This document shows positions 26,489 through 35,995 of a DNA stretch of 64,000 nucleotides, one piece after another. Each line of letters opens with the position of its first letter. The stretch's first letter is position 1. The stretch comes from Amycolatopsis sp. FDAARGOS 1241. Lineage in GTDB: Bacteria; Actinomycetota; Actinomycetes; Mycobacteriales; Pseudonocardiaceae. A program made the position numbers and the translations under genes. The notes beneath the pieces were generated by a model that was given only the letters and a program-made list of their open reading frames with translations, was not told the DNA's origin and did no database searches. The stretch spans positions 434,001-498,000 of the forward strand of contig NZ_CP069526.1 of the NCBI RefSeq assembly GCF_016889705.1, in the 5' to 3' direction.

Positions 26489-26902
26489 TCACAGCGAGCG
26501 TTCGTACCCGGCGGAGGCGACGTGCGACTCGTGCAGCGTCACGGAGATCCCGGACAGCCCGTGCGCGCCCTCGCCGAGCTCGCCCGCGTGCACGCGGTCC
26601 GCGAGCCGGTCGGCGATGACCCTCGCCAGGAACTCCGTGGAGGTGTTGACACCCTCGAACGCCGGGTCGTCGTCGAGGTTGCGGTAGTTGAGGTCGGCGA
26701 GAACGGCGCCCAGCTGTTGCGTCGCGAGGCCGATGTCGACGACGATGTTGTCGGAGTCGAGTTCGGTGCGGCGGAAGGTGGCGTCGACGACGAACGTGGC
26801 GCCGTGCAGCTTCTGCGCCGGACCGAACACCTCGCCGCGGAAGCTGTGGGCGACCATGATGTGGTCGCGGACGGTGACGCTGAACAAGTGGTTCTCCTTC
26901 AT
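26489..26902 (-). CDS. 6-pyruvoyl-tetrahydropterin synthase / QueD-like protein with altered active site
   Basis: A 137-residue T-fold protein with [15 protein letters not shown], an [11 protein letters not shown] strand, and the helix [18 protein letters not shown] typical of 6-PTPS/QueD. Family enzymes act on dihydroneopterin triphosphate using a zinc bound by three histidines and a catalytic cysteine. Here the usual HGH pair reads HGA and the cysteine before it is absent, so one zinc ligand and the nucleophile look lost. It lies in an operon between a dehydrogenase and a methyltransferase with gaps of 10 and 7 nt. Confidence 0.82.
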   Translation of the reverse strand: MKENHLFSVTVRDHIMVAHSFRGEVFGPAQKLHGATFVVDATFRRTELDSDNIVVDIGLATQQLGAVLADLNYRNLDDDPAFEGVNTSTEFLARVIADRLADRVHAGELGEGAHGLSGISVTLHESHVASAGYERSL

Positions 26903-26912
26903 GAATCGACGA

Positions 26913-27887
26913 TCACGGGTAGACGATCCGGTGCGCGAGCCCCGGCAGGTCCCCGCCGGCGAGGCGGGCGATCAGGTCCGGCAGATCCGCGAACGCGGTT
27001 TCGCCGGTCACGAGGACGTCGAACGCCGGGTCGGCGAGCAGCCGCAGCGCGAGCGCCATGCGGTCGCCGTAGCCGCGGCGCGCGGAACGGGCAGGGGAGA
27101 CGGTGCCCACCTGGCTGCTGCGGATGGTCAGCCGCCGCGAGTGGAAGTTCTCCCCGAGGGGGACGCTCACGCGGCGGTCGCCGTACCAGCTGAGGTCGAT
27201 GACGGTGGCCTCGCGCCCGAGCAGCTCCAGCGACCGCGCGAGCCCGGCCTCAGTCGCGCTGGCGTGCACCACCAAGTCGAGGTCACCCTCGGCGTTCTCG
27301 GGTCGCACGTAGCGGATGCCGAACGCGGCTGCGATCTTCTCCCGCGCGGGGACGGTGTCCACGAGCTGGACGTCCACACCCGGGAAGCGGGAGAGCAGCC
27401 CGGCGACGCTGCTGCCGACCATGCCGGCCCCGACCACGGCGATCCGGTCACCGACCAGGGGCGCGGCGTCCCACAGCGCGTTGACGGCCGTCTCGATGGT
27501 CCCCGCGAGGACGGCGCGGGCGGCCGGGACGTCGTCCGGCACGATCGTGACCGCCGAAGCGGGCACGACGAACTCGGTCTGGTGCGGGAAGAGGGAGAAC
27601 ACGGTGCGTCCGACCAGCGCGGCGGGCCCGGCCTCGACGCGACCGACGTTCAGGTACCCGTACTTCACCGGGAAGGGAAAATCGCCCTCCTGGAACGGCG
27701 CGCGCATCACCTCGTGCTGGCTCTCGGGCACGCCGCCGCGCAGCACCAGGCTTTCCGTGCCGCGGCTCATGCCCGAAAAGAGCGTGCGGACCAGCACTTC
27801 GTCCGGTCCCGGCTCCGGCACCTCCACCGCCCGGATCTCACCGGTTCCGGCGGATTTGAACCAGAAGGCCTGTCCCGTACGTGTCAT
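26913..27887 (-). CDS. MDR-superfamily (zinc-type alcohol) dehydrogenase, no catalytic zinc site
   Basis: A 324-residue medium-chain dehydrogenase. The Rossmann motif is [20 protein letters not shown], with an acidic residue after the next strand (VQLVDTVP). At the position of the catalytic zinc cysteine it has [16 protein letters not shown], so it lacks the standard zinc ligands. This SRGTE subgroup often neighbours pterin-synthase-like genes in actinobacteria, as I recall. It is first in the three-gene operon and is divergent from the CDP-alcohol phosphatidyltransferase with only 33 bp between starts. Confidence 0.85.
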   Translation of the reverse strand: MTRTGQAFWFKSAGTGEIRAVEVPEPGPDEVLVRTLFSGMSRGTESLVLRGGVPESQHEVMRAPFQEGDFPFPVKYGYLNVGRVEAGPAALVGRTVFSLFPHQTEFVVPASAVTIVPDDVPAARAVLAGTIETAVNALWDAAPLVGDRIAVVGAGMVGSSVAGLLSRFPGVDVQLVDTVPAREKIAAAFGIRYVRPENAEGDLDLVVHASATEAGLARSLELLGREATVIDLSWYGDRRVSVPLGENFHSRRLTIRSSQVGTVSPARSARRGYGDRMALALRLLADPAFDVLVTGETAFADLPDLIARLAGGDLPGLAHRIVYP

Positions 27888-27920
27888 GGTCGTCCTCCTC
27901 TGCCGCGAGATCGAGGCGAT

Positions 27921-28742
27921 ATGGCTGTCACCACCACTACACGATCACGTTCCACCGTGGGTTCACTCGTTCGGCAACAGGCCGCGGGTGTCGCAGCCCT
28001 GGTGGCCCTGCTGGGCGCGCTCGCCCTGACCGTCGGCCTCGGTGCCGCCGGCTGGACGGCGGGCCTCGCGTACACCGTCGGCCTCTGGGCCCTGCTCGCC
28101 GGCGCCGCCCGCAAGGCCGGCGCCCGGTCGCTCGGGCCGGCCGACCACGTCACCCTCGCTCGCGCCATCCTCATCGGTGGCGTCACGGCGCTGGTCGCAG
28201 ACCACCCGATCGGCGGAGCGCCGCTGGCTGTGCTCGTGCCGCTCGCGTCGGTCGCACTGGCGCTGGACGCCGTCGACGGGCAGGTCGCGCGCCGCACCGG
28301 CACGTCGTCCGCACTGGGTGCCCGCTTCGACATGGAGTCCGACGCGTTCCTGATCCTCGTGCTCAGCGTCCTGGTCAGCGCGACGTTCGGCTACTGGGTG
28401 CTCGCGATCGGTCTGATGCGCTACGCGTTCGTCGCGGCCGCTTGGGTGCTGCCGTGGCTCAACGGCGCGCTGCCGCCCAGCCGGGCCCGCAAGACGGTCG
28501 CCGCGCTGCAGGGCGTGCTGCTCGTCGCCGCGGCCTCGCACCTGCTGCCTTCCGCAGCCGGCCTGGGCGTCGCGGCGCTCGCGCTTGCGCTGCTCGTCTG
28601 GTCCTTCGGCCGGGACATCCGGTGGCTCCGCCGCGCCGCTGCCGCCGCCCGCCCGCCGGCCCCCGCGACCCGCCCGACGTGCGTCGTCCGCCCCCGCTCG
28701 GCCCTGCGCCGCCCCCGCCACCTGGCGACCCGCAACCCGTAA
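27921..28742 (+). CDS. CDP-alcohol phosphatidyltransferase family membrane protein
   Basis: A 273-residue polytopic protein with a perfect CDP-alcohol phosphotransferase signature, DAVDGQVARRTGTSSALG continuing to FDMESD, near residues 112-138. This motif transfers a phosphoalcohol from a CDP-alcohol to an acceptor alcohol. Six or so membrane helices surround it, and a basic proline-rich tail ends the chain. ATG 27921 follows GAGG at 27913-27916. It is divergent from the dehydrogenase/pterin-synthase operon, which suggests a joint, unidentified product. Confidence 0.85.
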   Translation: MAVTTTTRSRSTVGSLVRQQAAGVAALVALLGALALTVGLGAAGWTAGLAYTVGLWALLAGAARKAGARSLGPADHVTLARAILIGGVTALVADHPIGGAPLAVLVPLASVALALDAVDGQVARRTGTSSALGARFDMESDAFLILVLSVLVSATFGYWVLAIGLMRYAFVAAAWVLPWLNGALPPSRARKTVAALQGVLLVAAASHLLPSAAGLGVAALALALLVWSFGRDIRWLRRAAAAARPPAPATRPTCVVRPRSALRRPRHLATRNP

Positions 28743-29281
28743 CGCGGCCCTCGACGAGACGGGGATCACGGGCGAAAGTTGCCCGGTTTACCCCGTGTTG
28801 CGGGCCTTCCGGGTATCCGTGGCAGGGGCAAGTGGGGCGGGTGCGTGTGTCCGTCTTGGCCGGGCTCGGTCACCACGATCTGGTTCTGGTGGTGACGGTG
28901 CCCCTCCACGAACTGCCCAACCACGGCGCCGCGCCGGCCGGGCGCGGCAAGGCCCTCGACTAACGCATCGACGCCGTGAACGCCTGCGGTCCTGGAAAAC
29001 GCCGATTACCACGGCTCCGAGGTCGACTTCGAACCCGGGTACAGCCGGCCCAAGCCCGTGCGCGGCACCGCCGGCCGCGGCGATGGGTGACTTGCGCCGC
29101 CCCTGCACATCGAAGACCTGGCGCCTTCATCGGTGGCCCGCGCCGGCCGTGCAGTGCCCGTGACCGCCACCCGCACGCGCCGCTGGCGCGTCCTTGGCGA
29201 CAACAGCCCGATGCGCGTCTACGAAGGCACCTTCGTCGTCCGGTGGCGGCCACCTTCACCGCGGCCCGGGACGACCTCGCG
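28743..29281. other. Intergenic region with possible decayed coding pieces
   Basis: No intact gene is seen in these 539 bp. On the plus strand three pieces look weakly coding in different frames: VLAGLGHHDLVLVVTVPLHE (around 28850), LENADYHGSEVDFEPGYSRP (around 28993) and TRTRRWRVLGDNSPMRVYEG (around 29170). They may be remnants of one gene, but no family is recognised. Confidence 0.3.
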
Positions 29282-32005
29282 TCACTCCTCGGCGGCCGAG
29301 GCCAGCTTCCCGTCCATCCGCGCAACGTCGCCCGCACGCCCGTGGGCCCGGAACAACTCCCGCGCCCGGTTCCACGCGTGCCGGGCCGCCGCCGCGTCGC
29401 CGAGCGCGGCGTGCGTGTCGCCGAGGTTGGCGAGGACCACCGGCTCGTCGTACGCGTCGTCGGTTTCCCGGGCGAGCTTCACCGCCGCGCCGTAGTGCGC
29501 CAGCGCCACCTCGTACTCGCCCAGGGCCTGCGCGATGTACCCGAGACTGTCCAAAGTCACTGTTTCCGCGCGGTGGTGGTTGTGCTTGCGGCACAAGGCC
29601 AGCGCCTGTTCGCAGTACTCCCGGGCCTGCCCGAGGCGGCCGAGTTGCGCCGTGTACCAGCCGATCGTGTTCAACGCGTCGGCTTGGCGCAGGCCGTTGT
29701 CGCGAGCCCGGTAGTGCTCCAACGCGGCGGCGGTGTGGTGAAGCGCGCCCTCGAAATCGCCGCTCTGCCCCAGCGCCCAGCCGAGGGCGCGCGAAGCGTC
29801 CGCCGCCAGGTCCTCGTCCTGCGCAAGGGAAAGCGCGTCCCGCAGGTGCTCGAGTGCTTCGGCGTGGGACCCGGCGCGGGTGCGTGCCGTCCCTAGGTAC
29901 ATCAGCGTGATCGCCTGTGCTTCCCGCGAACCGAGTGCCCGGGCGGCCGCGAACCCGGCCTGCCACGCGGTGAGGTCCTCGACGAGCTGCCCGCGCAGCA
30001 CGTGGAACCCGCTGACGCTCCACGCCAGCTGCCACACGTCGTCGTGCGCGCCGCGGCGGGCGGCGGACTCCAGGGCCGCGCGGAGGCTGTGCTGCTCCGC
30101 GTCGAACCACCGCGTCGCCGCCCGGCGGTCGGCCAACGGCACCGGCGGCCAAGCCGGCGCGGTCAGCTCGATCGACTGCCGTTCCGGGCGTAGCAACCGA
30201 TTCGCGGCACCGGCCGTGTGCAGCAAGAAGTCGGTGAACCGCCGCAGCGCGTCGGTGCGTTCCGCGTCGCCGACGAGCTCGTCCGCGTACAGTCGCAACA
30301 GGTCGTGCATCCGGTACCGGCCCGGCACGTGCTCCTGCAGGAGGTGCGCGCCGACAAGCCGGCGCAACACCGCGCGCGGCCGCGATAGCCCGGCCATCGC
30401 CGCCGCACCGGCGAGGCTGACGTCCGGCCCCGGCGCCGCGCCCAGCAGCCGGAACACCCGCGCCGACTCGGGATCCAGCGCTTCGTAGGACCACGAGAAC
30501 ACCGCGCGCAGGTTCGTCGCCAGGTCACCGGCGTCGAGCGCGTCGAGCCGCGCCGTCGCGTCCCGCAGCTCCTGCGCCAGTACCTCCAGCCGGAACCGCG
30601 GGTTCGCGCCCGCCCGGCTCGCGACCACGCTGATCGCCAGCGGCAGCCCGCCGCACCAGCGCACGAGGTCGGCCACGGCCTCCGGTTCCGCGCCAACGCG
30701 CGCGGCTCCGAGGTGCTCGACCAGCAGCTCCTGCGCCTCCCGGTCGGCGAGCTCCCCGAGGTCCAGCAGCTGCGCCCCGCGCACGCCCAGCCCGCCGAGG
30801 CGGGTGCGGCTCGTGATCACCACCGTGCACGTGTCGCTGCCCGGCAGCAGTGGTTCGACCTGTGCCGCGTCGCGCGCGTTGTCGAGCACGACGAGCAACC
30901 GGCGTCCGGCCGCGAGGCTGCGGTACAGCGCGAAGCCGCGTTCGGGATCGGCCGGCACGGCCGCGGGCGCGACGCCGAACGCGTCGAGGAAGTGCCGCAC
31001 CACCGATTCCGGCCGCAGTGGAGAGCCGGTGGGGTCGTAACCGCGGAGGTTCACGTACAGCTGGCCGTCGGGGAAGCGGGTGAGGTTCTGGTGGGCCCAC
31101 CGAAGCGCGAGCGACGTCTTGCCGATCCCACCGGCGCCACCGATCGCGGAGATCGCGACCGTGCCGGACCCGCCGGCCATCACGGCGTCGAGGTCGGCCA
31201 GCTCCGCGTCGCGCCCGACGAACCACCGCGACGGAGCGGGCAACTGCCGTGGTACGGGCGCTTCGCGCGGCGGGCTCAACTCCGGGTCGGTGGTGAGGAT
31301 GCGCTGGTGCAGCTCCCGCAGCGGCGGGCCGGGATCGGCTCCGAACTCGTCCGCGAGCAGGCGGCGGATCCGGTCGAACTCCTCGAGCGCACCCGCCTGC
31401 CGCCCGGCGCGGTAGCGGGCGAGCATCAGCTGGCCGGCGATGCGTTCGTCGAGCGGGTACGCGGCGGCGCGCTGGGCGGCGTCGGCGAGCACGGCGTTGT
31501 GCTCACCCAGCTGCAGCGCGAGGTCCGTGCGGTCGAGCTGCGCGGACAGCCGTTCGGCGCCGAGCGTTTCACGCATCGCTTCCGCCCACGGCGTGTCGAG
31601 GCCGGCGAACGCCTCGCCGCGCCACAGCGCGAGGGCTTCGTCGAACAGGTCCGGCCGCCGCTGCTCGCGCGCCCGCGCGAGGACCGACCGGAACCGCACC
31701 ACGTCGACGGCCTCGGGCTCGACGGTGACCACGTAACCACCGGGGCCGTGCTTGATCTCGACGCTGTCGGCGGCCGCGAGCGTGCGGCGCAGGCGGGAGA
31801 GGTAGCTGGCGAGGAGCCGGTGCGCGCGGTACGGCTGTTCGCCCGCCCACACGCGCTCGACGAGCCGCTCCGTCGGCACGGGCCGGTTCGCGTCGGCGAG
31901 CAACGCCGCGAACACCCAGCGCTGCCGCGCGTGCCCGAGGTCGAGGGGCTCGCCGCCGAGGTGCGCCTCGACGGGACCGAGCAACCCGAACCGGACGGTG
32001 GTCAT
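29282..32005 (-). CDS. AfsR/SARP-family regulator with NB-ARC and TPR domains
   Basis: A 907-residue regulator. Residues 1-90 are an OmpR-type winged helix (FGLLGPVEAHLGGEPLDLGH), residues 95-240 a bacterial transcriptional activation domain (LAADEFGADPGPPLRELHQRI ends it), and residues 255-520 an NB-ARC ATPase with Walker A GGAGGIGKTSLALRWAH and LLVVLDNARD. A TPR array runs from about 690 to 890. AfsR/DnrI-type proteins activate secondary-metabolite genes in actinomycetes. No biosynthetic cluster lies beside it, so its targets are probably elsewhere or are the divergent lipoprotein genes 205 bp away. Confidence 0.9.
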   Translation of the reverse strand: MTTVRFGLLGPVEAHLGGEPLDLGHARQRWVFAALLADANRPVPTERLVERVWAGEQPYRAHRLLASYLSRLRRTLAAADSVEIKHGPGGYVVTVEPEAVDVVRFRSVLARAREQRRPDLFDEALALWRGEAFAGLDTPWAEAMRETLGAERLSAQLDRTDLALQLGEHNAVLADAAQRAAAYPLDERIAGQLMLARYRAGRQAGALEEFDRIRRLLADEFGADPGPPLRELHQRILTTDPELSPPREAPVPRQLPAPSRWFVGRDAELADLDAVMAGGSGTVAISAIGGAGGIGKTSLALRWAHQNLTRFPDGQLYVNLRGYDPTGSPLRPESVVRHFLDAFGVAPAAVPADPERGFALYRSLAAGRRLLVVLDNARDAAQVEPLLPGSDTCTVVITSRTRLGGLGVRGAQLLDLGELADREAQELLVEHLGAARVGAEPEAVADLVRWCGGLPLAISVVASRAGANPRFRLEVLAQELRDATARLDALDAGDLATNLRAVFSWSYEALDPESARVFRLLGAAPGPDVSLAGAAAMAGLSRPRAVLRRLVGAHLLQEHVPGRYRMHDLLRLYADELVGDAERTDALRRFTDFLLHTAGAANRLLRPERQSIELTAPAWPPVPLADRRAATRWFDAEQHSLRAALESAARRGAHDDVWQLAWSVSGFHVLRGQLVEDLTAWQAGFAAARALGSREAQAITLMYLGTARTRAGSHAEALEHLRDALSLAQDEDLAADASRALGWALGQSGDFEGALHHTAAALEHYRARDNGLRQADALNTIGWYTAQLGRLGQAREYCEQALALCRKHNHHRAETVTLDSLGYIAQALGEYEVALAHYGAAVKLARETDDAYDEPVVLANLGDTHAALGDAAAARHAWNRARELFRAHGRAGDVARMDGKLASAAEE

Positions 32006-32210
32006 GGCCCATGCTTACCGCACTCGTGCGATCCCGGTCGAGAAGGGCCGCGATGTCGGGAAGTTCGGTGACCTGCGATTTCCGGACGGCCGGGAAAAAG
32101 TTTGAACTCTCGTGAACCGATCGCGCCCCCGGCCCCGTGTCACGGGCAACATCGGCTCCGGATCACCTCGGAGCCCCGGTCGAGCCCCTCAGAACCCTGG
32201 AGTTCCCACC

Positions 32211-33134
32211 ATGTTCCGCAAGCAAGCTCTGTTCCTCGCTGCCTTCGTCACGGCCGGCGCGGCCCTCCTCTCCGCCTGCGGCGGCCAGACGGACGGCACG
32301 CCGAACGCGGCGCCCGCCTCCGCCGGTTCCGCGGTCGACGCCGGCGCCTCCGGTGGCCTCGACCTGCTGTCGGGCACCGCCCGCAGCAACAACGCCCCGA
32401 CCGACACCGGTGACCTCGCCCCGGCGAGCGCGCCGGAGCAGGTCCGCACCAAGTGGGTTTCGCTGCGCGCCGGCAAGGCGGGCGACCTCAACCCGGTTGT
32501 TCTCAACGGCAAGGGCATGACGATCTACCGCTTCGACAACGACTCCGCGCACCCGTCGAAGTCCACTTGCAACGGTGACTGCGAGAAGAAGTGGCCGCCC
32601 GTCAAGGTCACGAAGGGTACGAAAGTGTTCCTCGCGGGCATCAAGAAGTCGGCGATCGGGGTCGTCAAGCGCGACGACGGTTCGCTGCAGCTGACGGTCG
32701 GCGGCTGGCCGGCGTACACGTTCTCGGGCGACAAGAACCCGGGCGACACCAACGGTGAAGGCGTCGGCGGCACCTGGTTCGGCATGAGCCCGACCGGTGG
32801 CAAGGTCCTGCCCGCTGGTTCGCCGACCACCTCGAGCCCGTCGTCCGCACCGTCGGCGCCCGGCACCAAGGCGGCCACCAGCACGATCCTGTTCGACGAC
32901 GCGTTCTTCAGCGACAACGGCGCTTCGCAGGGCCTGTCCTTCGGTGCCGGTGACGACGCCTGCCAGAACCTGGCCCGCCCGGACGTCACCTCGTCGCTGA
33001 CCACCGACGGCACGCTGAAGCTCTGGACCGGCAAGAATTGCACCGGCAAGTCCGTGGTCGTCAACGACGACGTGCAGGACCTCACCGCGCTCGGCTTCGA
33101 CGACGCGATCGAGTCCGTCCACTTCGGCGCCTGA
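32211..33134 (+). CDS. Lipoprotein with COG4315-type repeat domain and C-terminal crystallin-like domain
   Basis: A 307-residue lipoprotein with lipobox LLSAC at residues 19-23. After a flexible Ala/Thr linker it carries a secreted-repeat domain of the Lipoprotein_15/COG4315 kind (NGKGMTIYRFDNDS, CNGDCEKKWPPV, GWPAYTFSGDKNPGDTNGE), usually tandem copies of 40-50 residues. A Ser/Pro/Thr linker then leads to a C-terminal part (DDAFFSDNGASQGLSFGAGD, TGKNCTGKSVVVNDD) resembling beta/gamma-crystallin repeats. It is presumably anchored outside the membrane. A strong terminator separates it from the metallopeptidase gene. Confidence 0.8.
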   Translation: MFRKQALFLAAFVTAGAALLSACGGQTDGTPNAAPASAGSAVDAGASGGLDLLSGTARSNNAPTDTGDLAPASAPEQVRTKWVSLRAGKAGDLNPVVLNGKGMTIYRFDNDSAHPSKSTCNGDCEKKWPPVKVTKGTKVFLAGIKKSAIGVVKRDDGSLQLTVGGWPAYTFSGDKNPGDTNGEGVGGTWFGMSPTGGKVLPAGSPTTSSPSSAPSAPGTKAATSTILFDDAFFSDNGASQGLSFGAGDDACQNLARPDVTSSLTTDGTLKLWTGKNCTGKSVVVNDDVQDLTALGFDDAIESVHFGA

Positions 33135-33141
33135 TTCCCTT

Positions 33142-33180
33142 CGAGCCGGTGCGGCCCCCAGCCGCACCGGCTCGTTTTCC
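33142..33180 (+). terminator. Rho-independent terminator
   Basis: Arms 33142-33154 and 33162-33174 pair perfectly over 13 bp (cgagccggtgcgg) around a 7-nt loop and are followed by TTTT. It lies 7 nt after the lipoprotein stop, on the sense strand. Confidence 0.9.
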
Positions 33181-33192
33181 TTTGGAGGAGCG

Positions 33193-34614
33193 ATGACTTC
33201 GCGGTTCACGTGGGTGGCGACGCTGATCGCCGGTGCCGTGCTGCTGGCCGGGTGCACCACCGCCGTCCAGGGCAGTGCGGGCGTCGAGAAGCTCGACCCG
33301 GAAAAGGTGGCCGGACTCGCCATCACCGACGGTCCAAGCGGCCCGAAGCAGGGCGTCGCGGACGCCGGCCTGCCCGTCGCGAACACCGACGGCGGCGCGA
33401 TCGACAAGCTCGCCGCGAACGCCGTCGCCGACGTGCAGCAGTACTGGACCGAGCAGCTGCCGGAGAACTTCGGCAAGGACTACAAGCCCGTGGGGCAGCT
33501 CATCTCCTACGACTCGCGCGGCCCGGGCCTGAACATCTGCGGCTCGACCACCGCCGGTCTCGTGAACGCGTTCTACTGCCCCTCGGGTGACCTCGTCGCC
33601 TGGGACCGCGGCGAGCTCCTGCCCATGCTGAACGACTCGTTCGGCCCGATGTCCGTGGTCGCCGTGCTGGCGCACGAACTGGGCCACGCCGTGCAGACGC
33701 GGCTTGGCCTCAGCCCCAACACGCCGTCGATCGTGAAGGAACAGCAGGCCGACTGCTACGCCGGCACGTTCTTCCGCTGGGTCGCCGAAGGGAATTCCCC
33801 GCACTTCCAGGTGTCCACCGGCTCGGGTCTCAACCAGATCATGGCCACCCTCTTCTTCATCCGCGACTCCGCCGGCTCGAGTTTCGACACGGCCGGCGCG
33901 CACGGCAGCGCGTTCGACCGTGTGTCGGCGTTCCAGTTCGGGTTCACCGACGGCCCGAAGCGGTGCGCCGCCATCGACAACGCCGAGGTCGTGAGCCGCA
34001 CCAGTCAGCTCCCGTTCTCCCAGAAGGACCTGTCCACAGGGGACGGCAAGGGCAACCTCGACGTCGACGACTCGTCGAACCTGCAGGATCTGGAAACCAG
34101 CCTCCGTGCGGCCTTTCCGGGCTCCTCGCCGCAGCTGACCTCCGACGCGGTGTCCTGTTCGGACGCTCGGTCGACCTCACCGGCCGCGTATTGCCCGGCG
34201 AGCAACACGGTGTCGGTGGACTTGTCCGCGTTGCGCCGCATCGGCACCCCACCCACCCGAGGCAACACCGGGGGCCTGGGGGATTTCGCCGCCTTCGCCG
34301 AAGTGGCGTCGCGGTACGCGTTGTCCGTCGAGAAGGACTCGGGCCTGCGGCTGGACGTCCCTTCCACGGGCCAGCTCACGGCCTGCCTCACGGGCATGTG
34401 GGCCGGCACCCTGACACCCGACAAGAAGGGCGCCCTGGAGCTCTCGCCCGGCGACCTCGACGAAGCCATCGCCGAGCTGCTGTCCCCGAAGAGCGTCATC
34501 GCCTCCGACGCCTCGGGCACCGCCGTGCCGTCGGGTTTCGCCCGCGTGGAAGCCTTCCGCGCCGGCTTCACGTCGCCGAACGTCGCGACCTGCACCAGCA
34601 AGTACACCGGATGA
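33193..34614 (+). CDS. Putative neutral zinc metallopeptidase lipoprotein
   Basis: A 473-residue lipoprotein with lipobox LLAGC near residue 20. A zinc-protease motif, LAHELGHAVQTRLG, sits near residue 160, followed by EQQADCYAGTFFRW, which provides the third ligand region as in YpfJ-like neutral zinc metallopeptidases. The C-terminal 200 residues contain further aspartate/serine-rich repeats of the same domain type but no second HEXXH. GGAGGAG precedes ATG 33193. Its stop overlaps the start of a broken methyltransferase gene as ATGA. Confidence 0.82.
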   Translation: MTSRFTWVATLIAGAVLLAGCTTAVQGSAGVEKLDPEKVAGLAITDGPSGPKQGVADAGLPVANTDGGAIDKLAANAVADVQQYWTEQLPENFGKDYKPVGQLISYDSRGPGLNICGSTTAGLVNAFYCPSGDLVAWDRGELLPMLNDSFGPMSVVAVLAHELGHAVQTRLGLSPNTPSIVKEQQADCYAGTFFRWVAEGNSPHFQVSTGSGLNQIMATLFFIRDSAGSSFDTAGAHGSAFDRVSAFQFGFTDGPKRCAAIDNAEVVSRTSQLPFSQKDLSTGDGKGNLDVDDSSNLQDLETSLRAAFPGSSPQLTSDAVSCSDARSTSPAAYCPASNTVSVDLSALRRIGTPPTRGNTGGLGDFAAFAEVASRYALSVEKDSGLRLDVPSTGQLTACLTGMWAGTLTPDKKGALELSPGDLDEAIAELLSPKSVIASDASGTAVPSGFARVEAFRAGFTSPNVATCTSKYTG

Positions 34615-35415
34615 TCTCCGGTACGGCACGCACCGTGCCCGCCGGGATCGACCCGGCCCTGCCCTCGACCGCGCGGGTCCACGACGCGGCGCTGAGTGGT
34701 AAGGACAACTACGCGGTCGATCGGGAGCTGCTCGACCGGACGATCCGGGACGTGCCCGCGGTGATCGAGATGGCGCGCATGAACCGCGCCTTCCTGATCC
34801 GCGCGTGCCGCTTACTCGCCGGCAACGCCGGCATCCGCCAGTTCACCGACTGCGGTTCCGGCTTGTCCACCGCGGAAAACGTGCACCAGGTGGCGCAACG
34901 CATCGACCACGACACCACCGTGATCTACACCGGCAACGACCCACGGTGCTCGCCCACGGCCGCGCCCTGCTCGTCGACAACGACCACACCCACATCAGCG
35001 ACGCGAACGTCTTCAACCCGCCCGAGCTGCCGGCACGCCCCAAGGTTCTCGACGCCGTCGACTCCACCCAGCCCGTGGCCCTCCTGCACCTCTGCACTTC
35101 TGACCCCGGCGATCCGGCGGCCCTCATGGCTTCGTACCTCGACGCACTGCCGTCGGGCTCCTACGTCGTCGTGTCGCACTGCCTGGACCCGGAAAACGAG
35201 CACAGCCACATCGCCCGCAGTTCGAAGCGATCTACCAAGCCTCCTCCGGCTCACCCCTGTTCCGCACCCGCGCGGAAATCGACCCCATCGTGCCCCACCC
35301 GGACCTGATCAGCCCAAGCTGGGTCCTCCCCGGCGAATGTGGGCCGACCCCCGCCCTGAACCCGTGGACGCCGGCGAGCAGTTGCGTTCTGGCGGCAGTA
35401 GCTCGCAAATCCTGA
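34611..35415 (+). pseudogene. SAM-dependent methyltransferase (DUF574/PF04672) with two frameshifts
   Basis: The 268-codon span equals the normal size of the DUF574 methyltransferases abundant in actinomycetes. Frame 1 runs from MISGTARTVPAGIDPALPS to VIYTGNDP, frame 2 from VLAHGRALLVDNDHTHISD to VVSHCLDPENEHSHIA, and frame 3 from FEAIYQASSGSPLFRTRAEI to the stop at 35413-35415. Shifts fall near 34940 and 35215. The ATG overlaps the metallopeptidase stop as ATGA. Sequencing error could explain one shift but two make real decay more likely. Confidence 0.8.
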
Positions 35416-35699
35416 CTTCGCTCGTCGGCTGGTCGCCTTCTTCACCGGCGCAAGTGCCACGGTTGATCACCGGGCGCCCCTCCCTCGTATCTTGGATGCG
35501 AGGGAGGGCACCCGCATTGTCTGACGACTACTGCAAACACGACCTCGTGGTGAATTCCGGCGCCTACTGCAAACCCCCACCCTCGGGCGTCTCACCCTCC
35601 GGCTGGCGCACCGCCCAGGGCACGGCCTACCACAATTCCCCCGACTCCCCCCCGTTACCTTCTTCGTAGTTCCTGATCAAGGAGCTGTGGTCGCCAGGT

Positions 35700-35995
35700 C
35701 CGGCATGACTAATGCCCCCGGTCGAGTACATGATCCGGGGGGTCGTGTCACCGGGTCTGGTGGCATCGAGGGACCGCTGATAGGGACACGGCCACCGACT
35801 GGTAGGTCTCGTCGCAGGCGTGGGTGCCGGCCATCGATGCCCTCCCGGTGGCCACGTCGCGGCGAACGAACGGCATGGTGGATGAGCAGCAGTTTTGGGG
35901 TGTTCCTCGGCCTTGACGTCGGTAAGGACGCTCATCACGCGGTCGGCCTCGACCCGCAGGGAAAGACCACCGCGATCCTCTTCGGCACGGGATAA
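35700..35995 (+). mobile_element. IS110-family remnant (5' non-coding end and transposase N-terminus)
   Basis: From ATG 35882 the protein begins MSSSFGVFLGLDVGKDAHHA, the RuvC-like DEDD N-terminus of IS110-family transposases with its first catalytic aspartate. After about 37 codons similarity ends and a stop follows at about 35993. Some 180 bp upstream, in the position of the IS110 left non-coding end, remain. The rest of the transposase and the right end are missing. Confidence 0.6.

Noticed and set aside
29282..32005. Sign of a secondary-metabolite cluster because of the SARP regulator
   Set aside because: No polyketide, peptide or terpene synthase gene is in the window; the regulator alone is insufficient.
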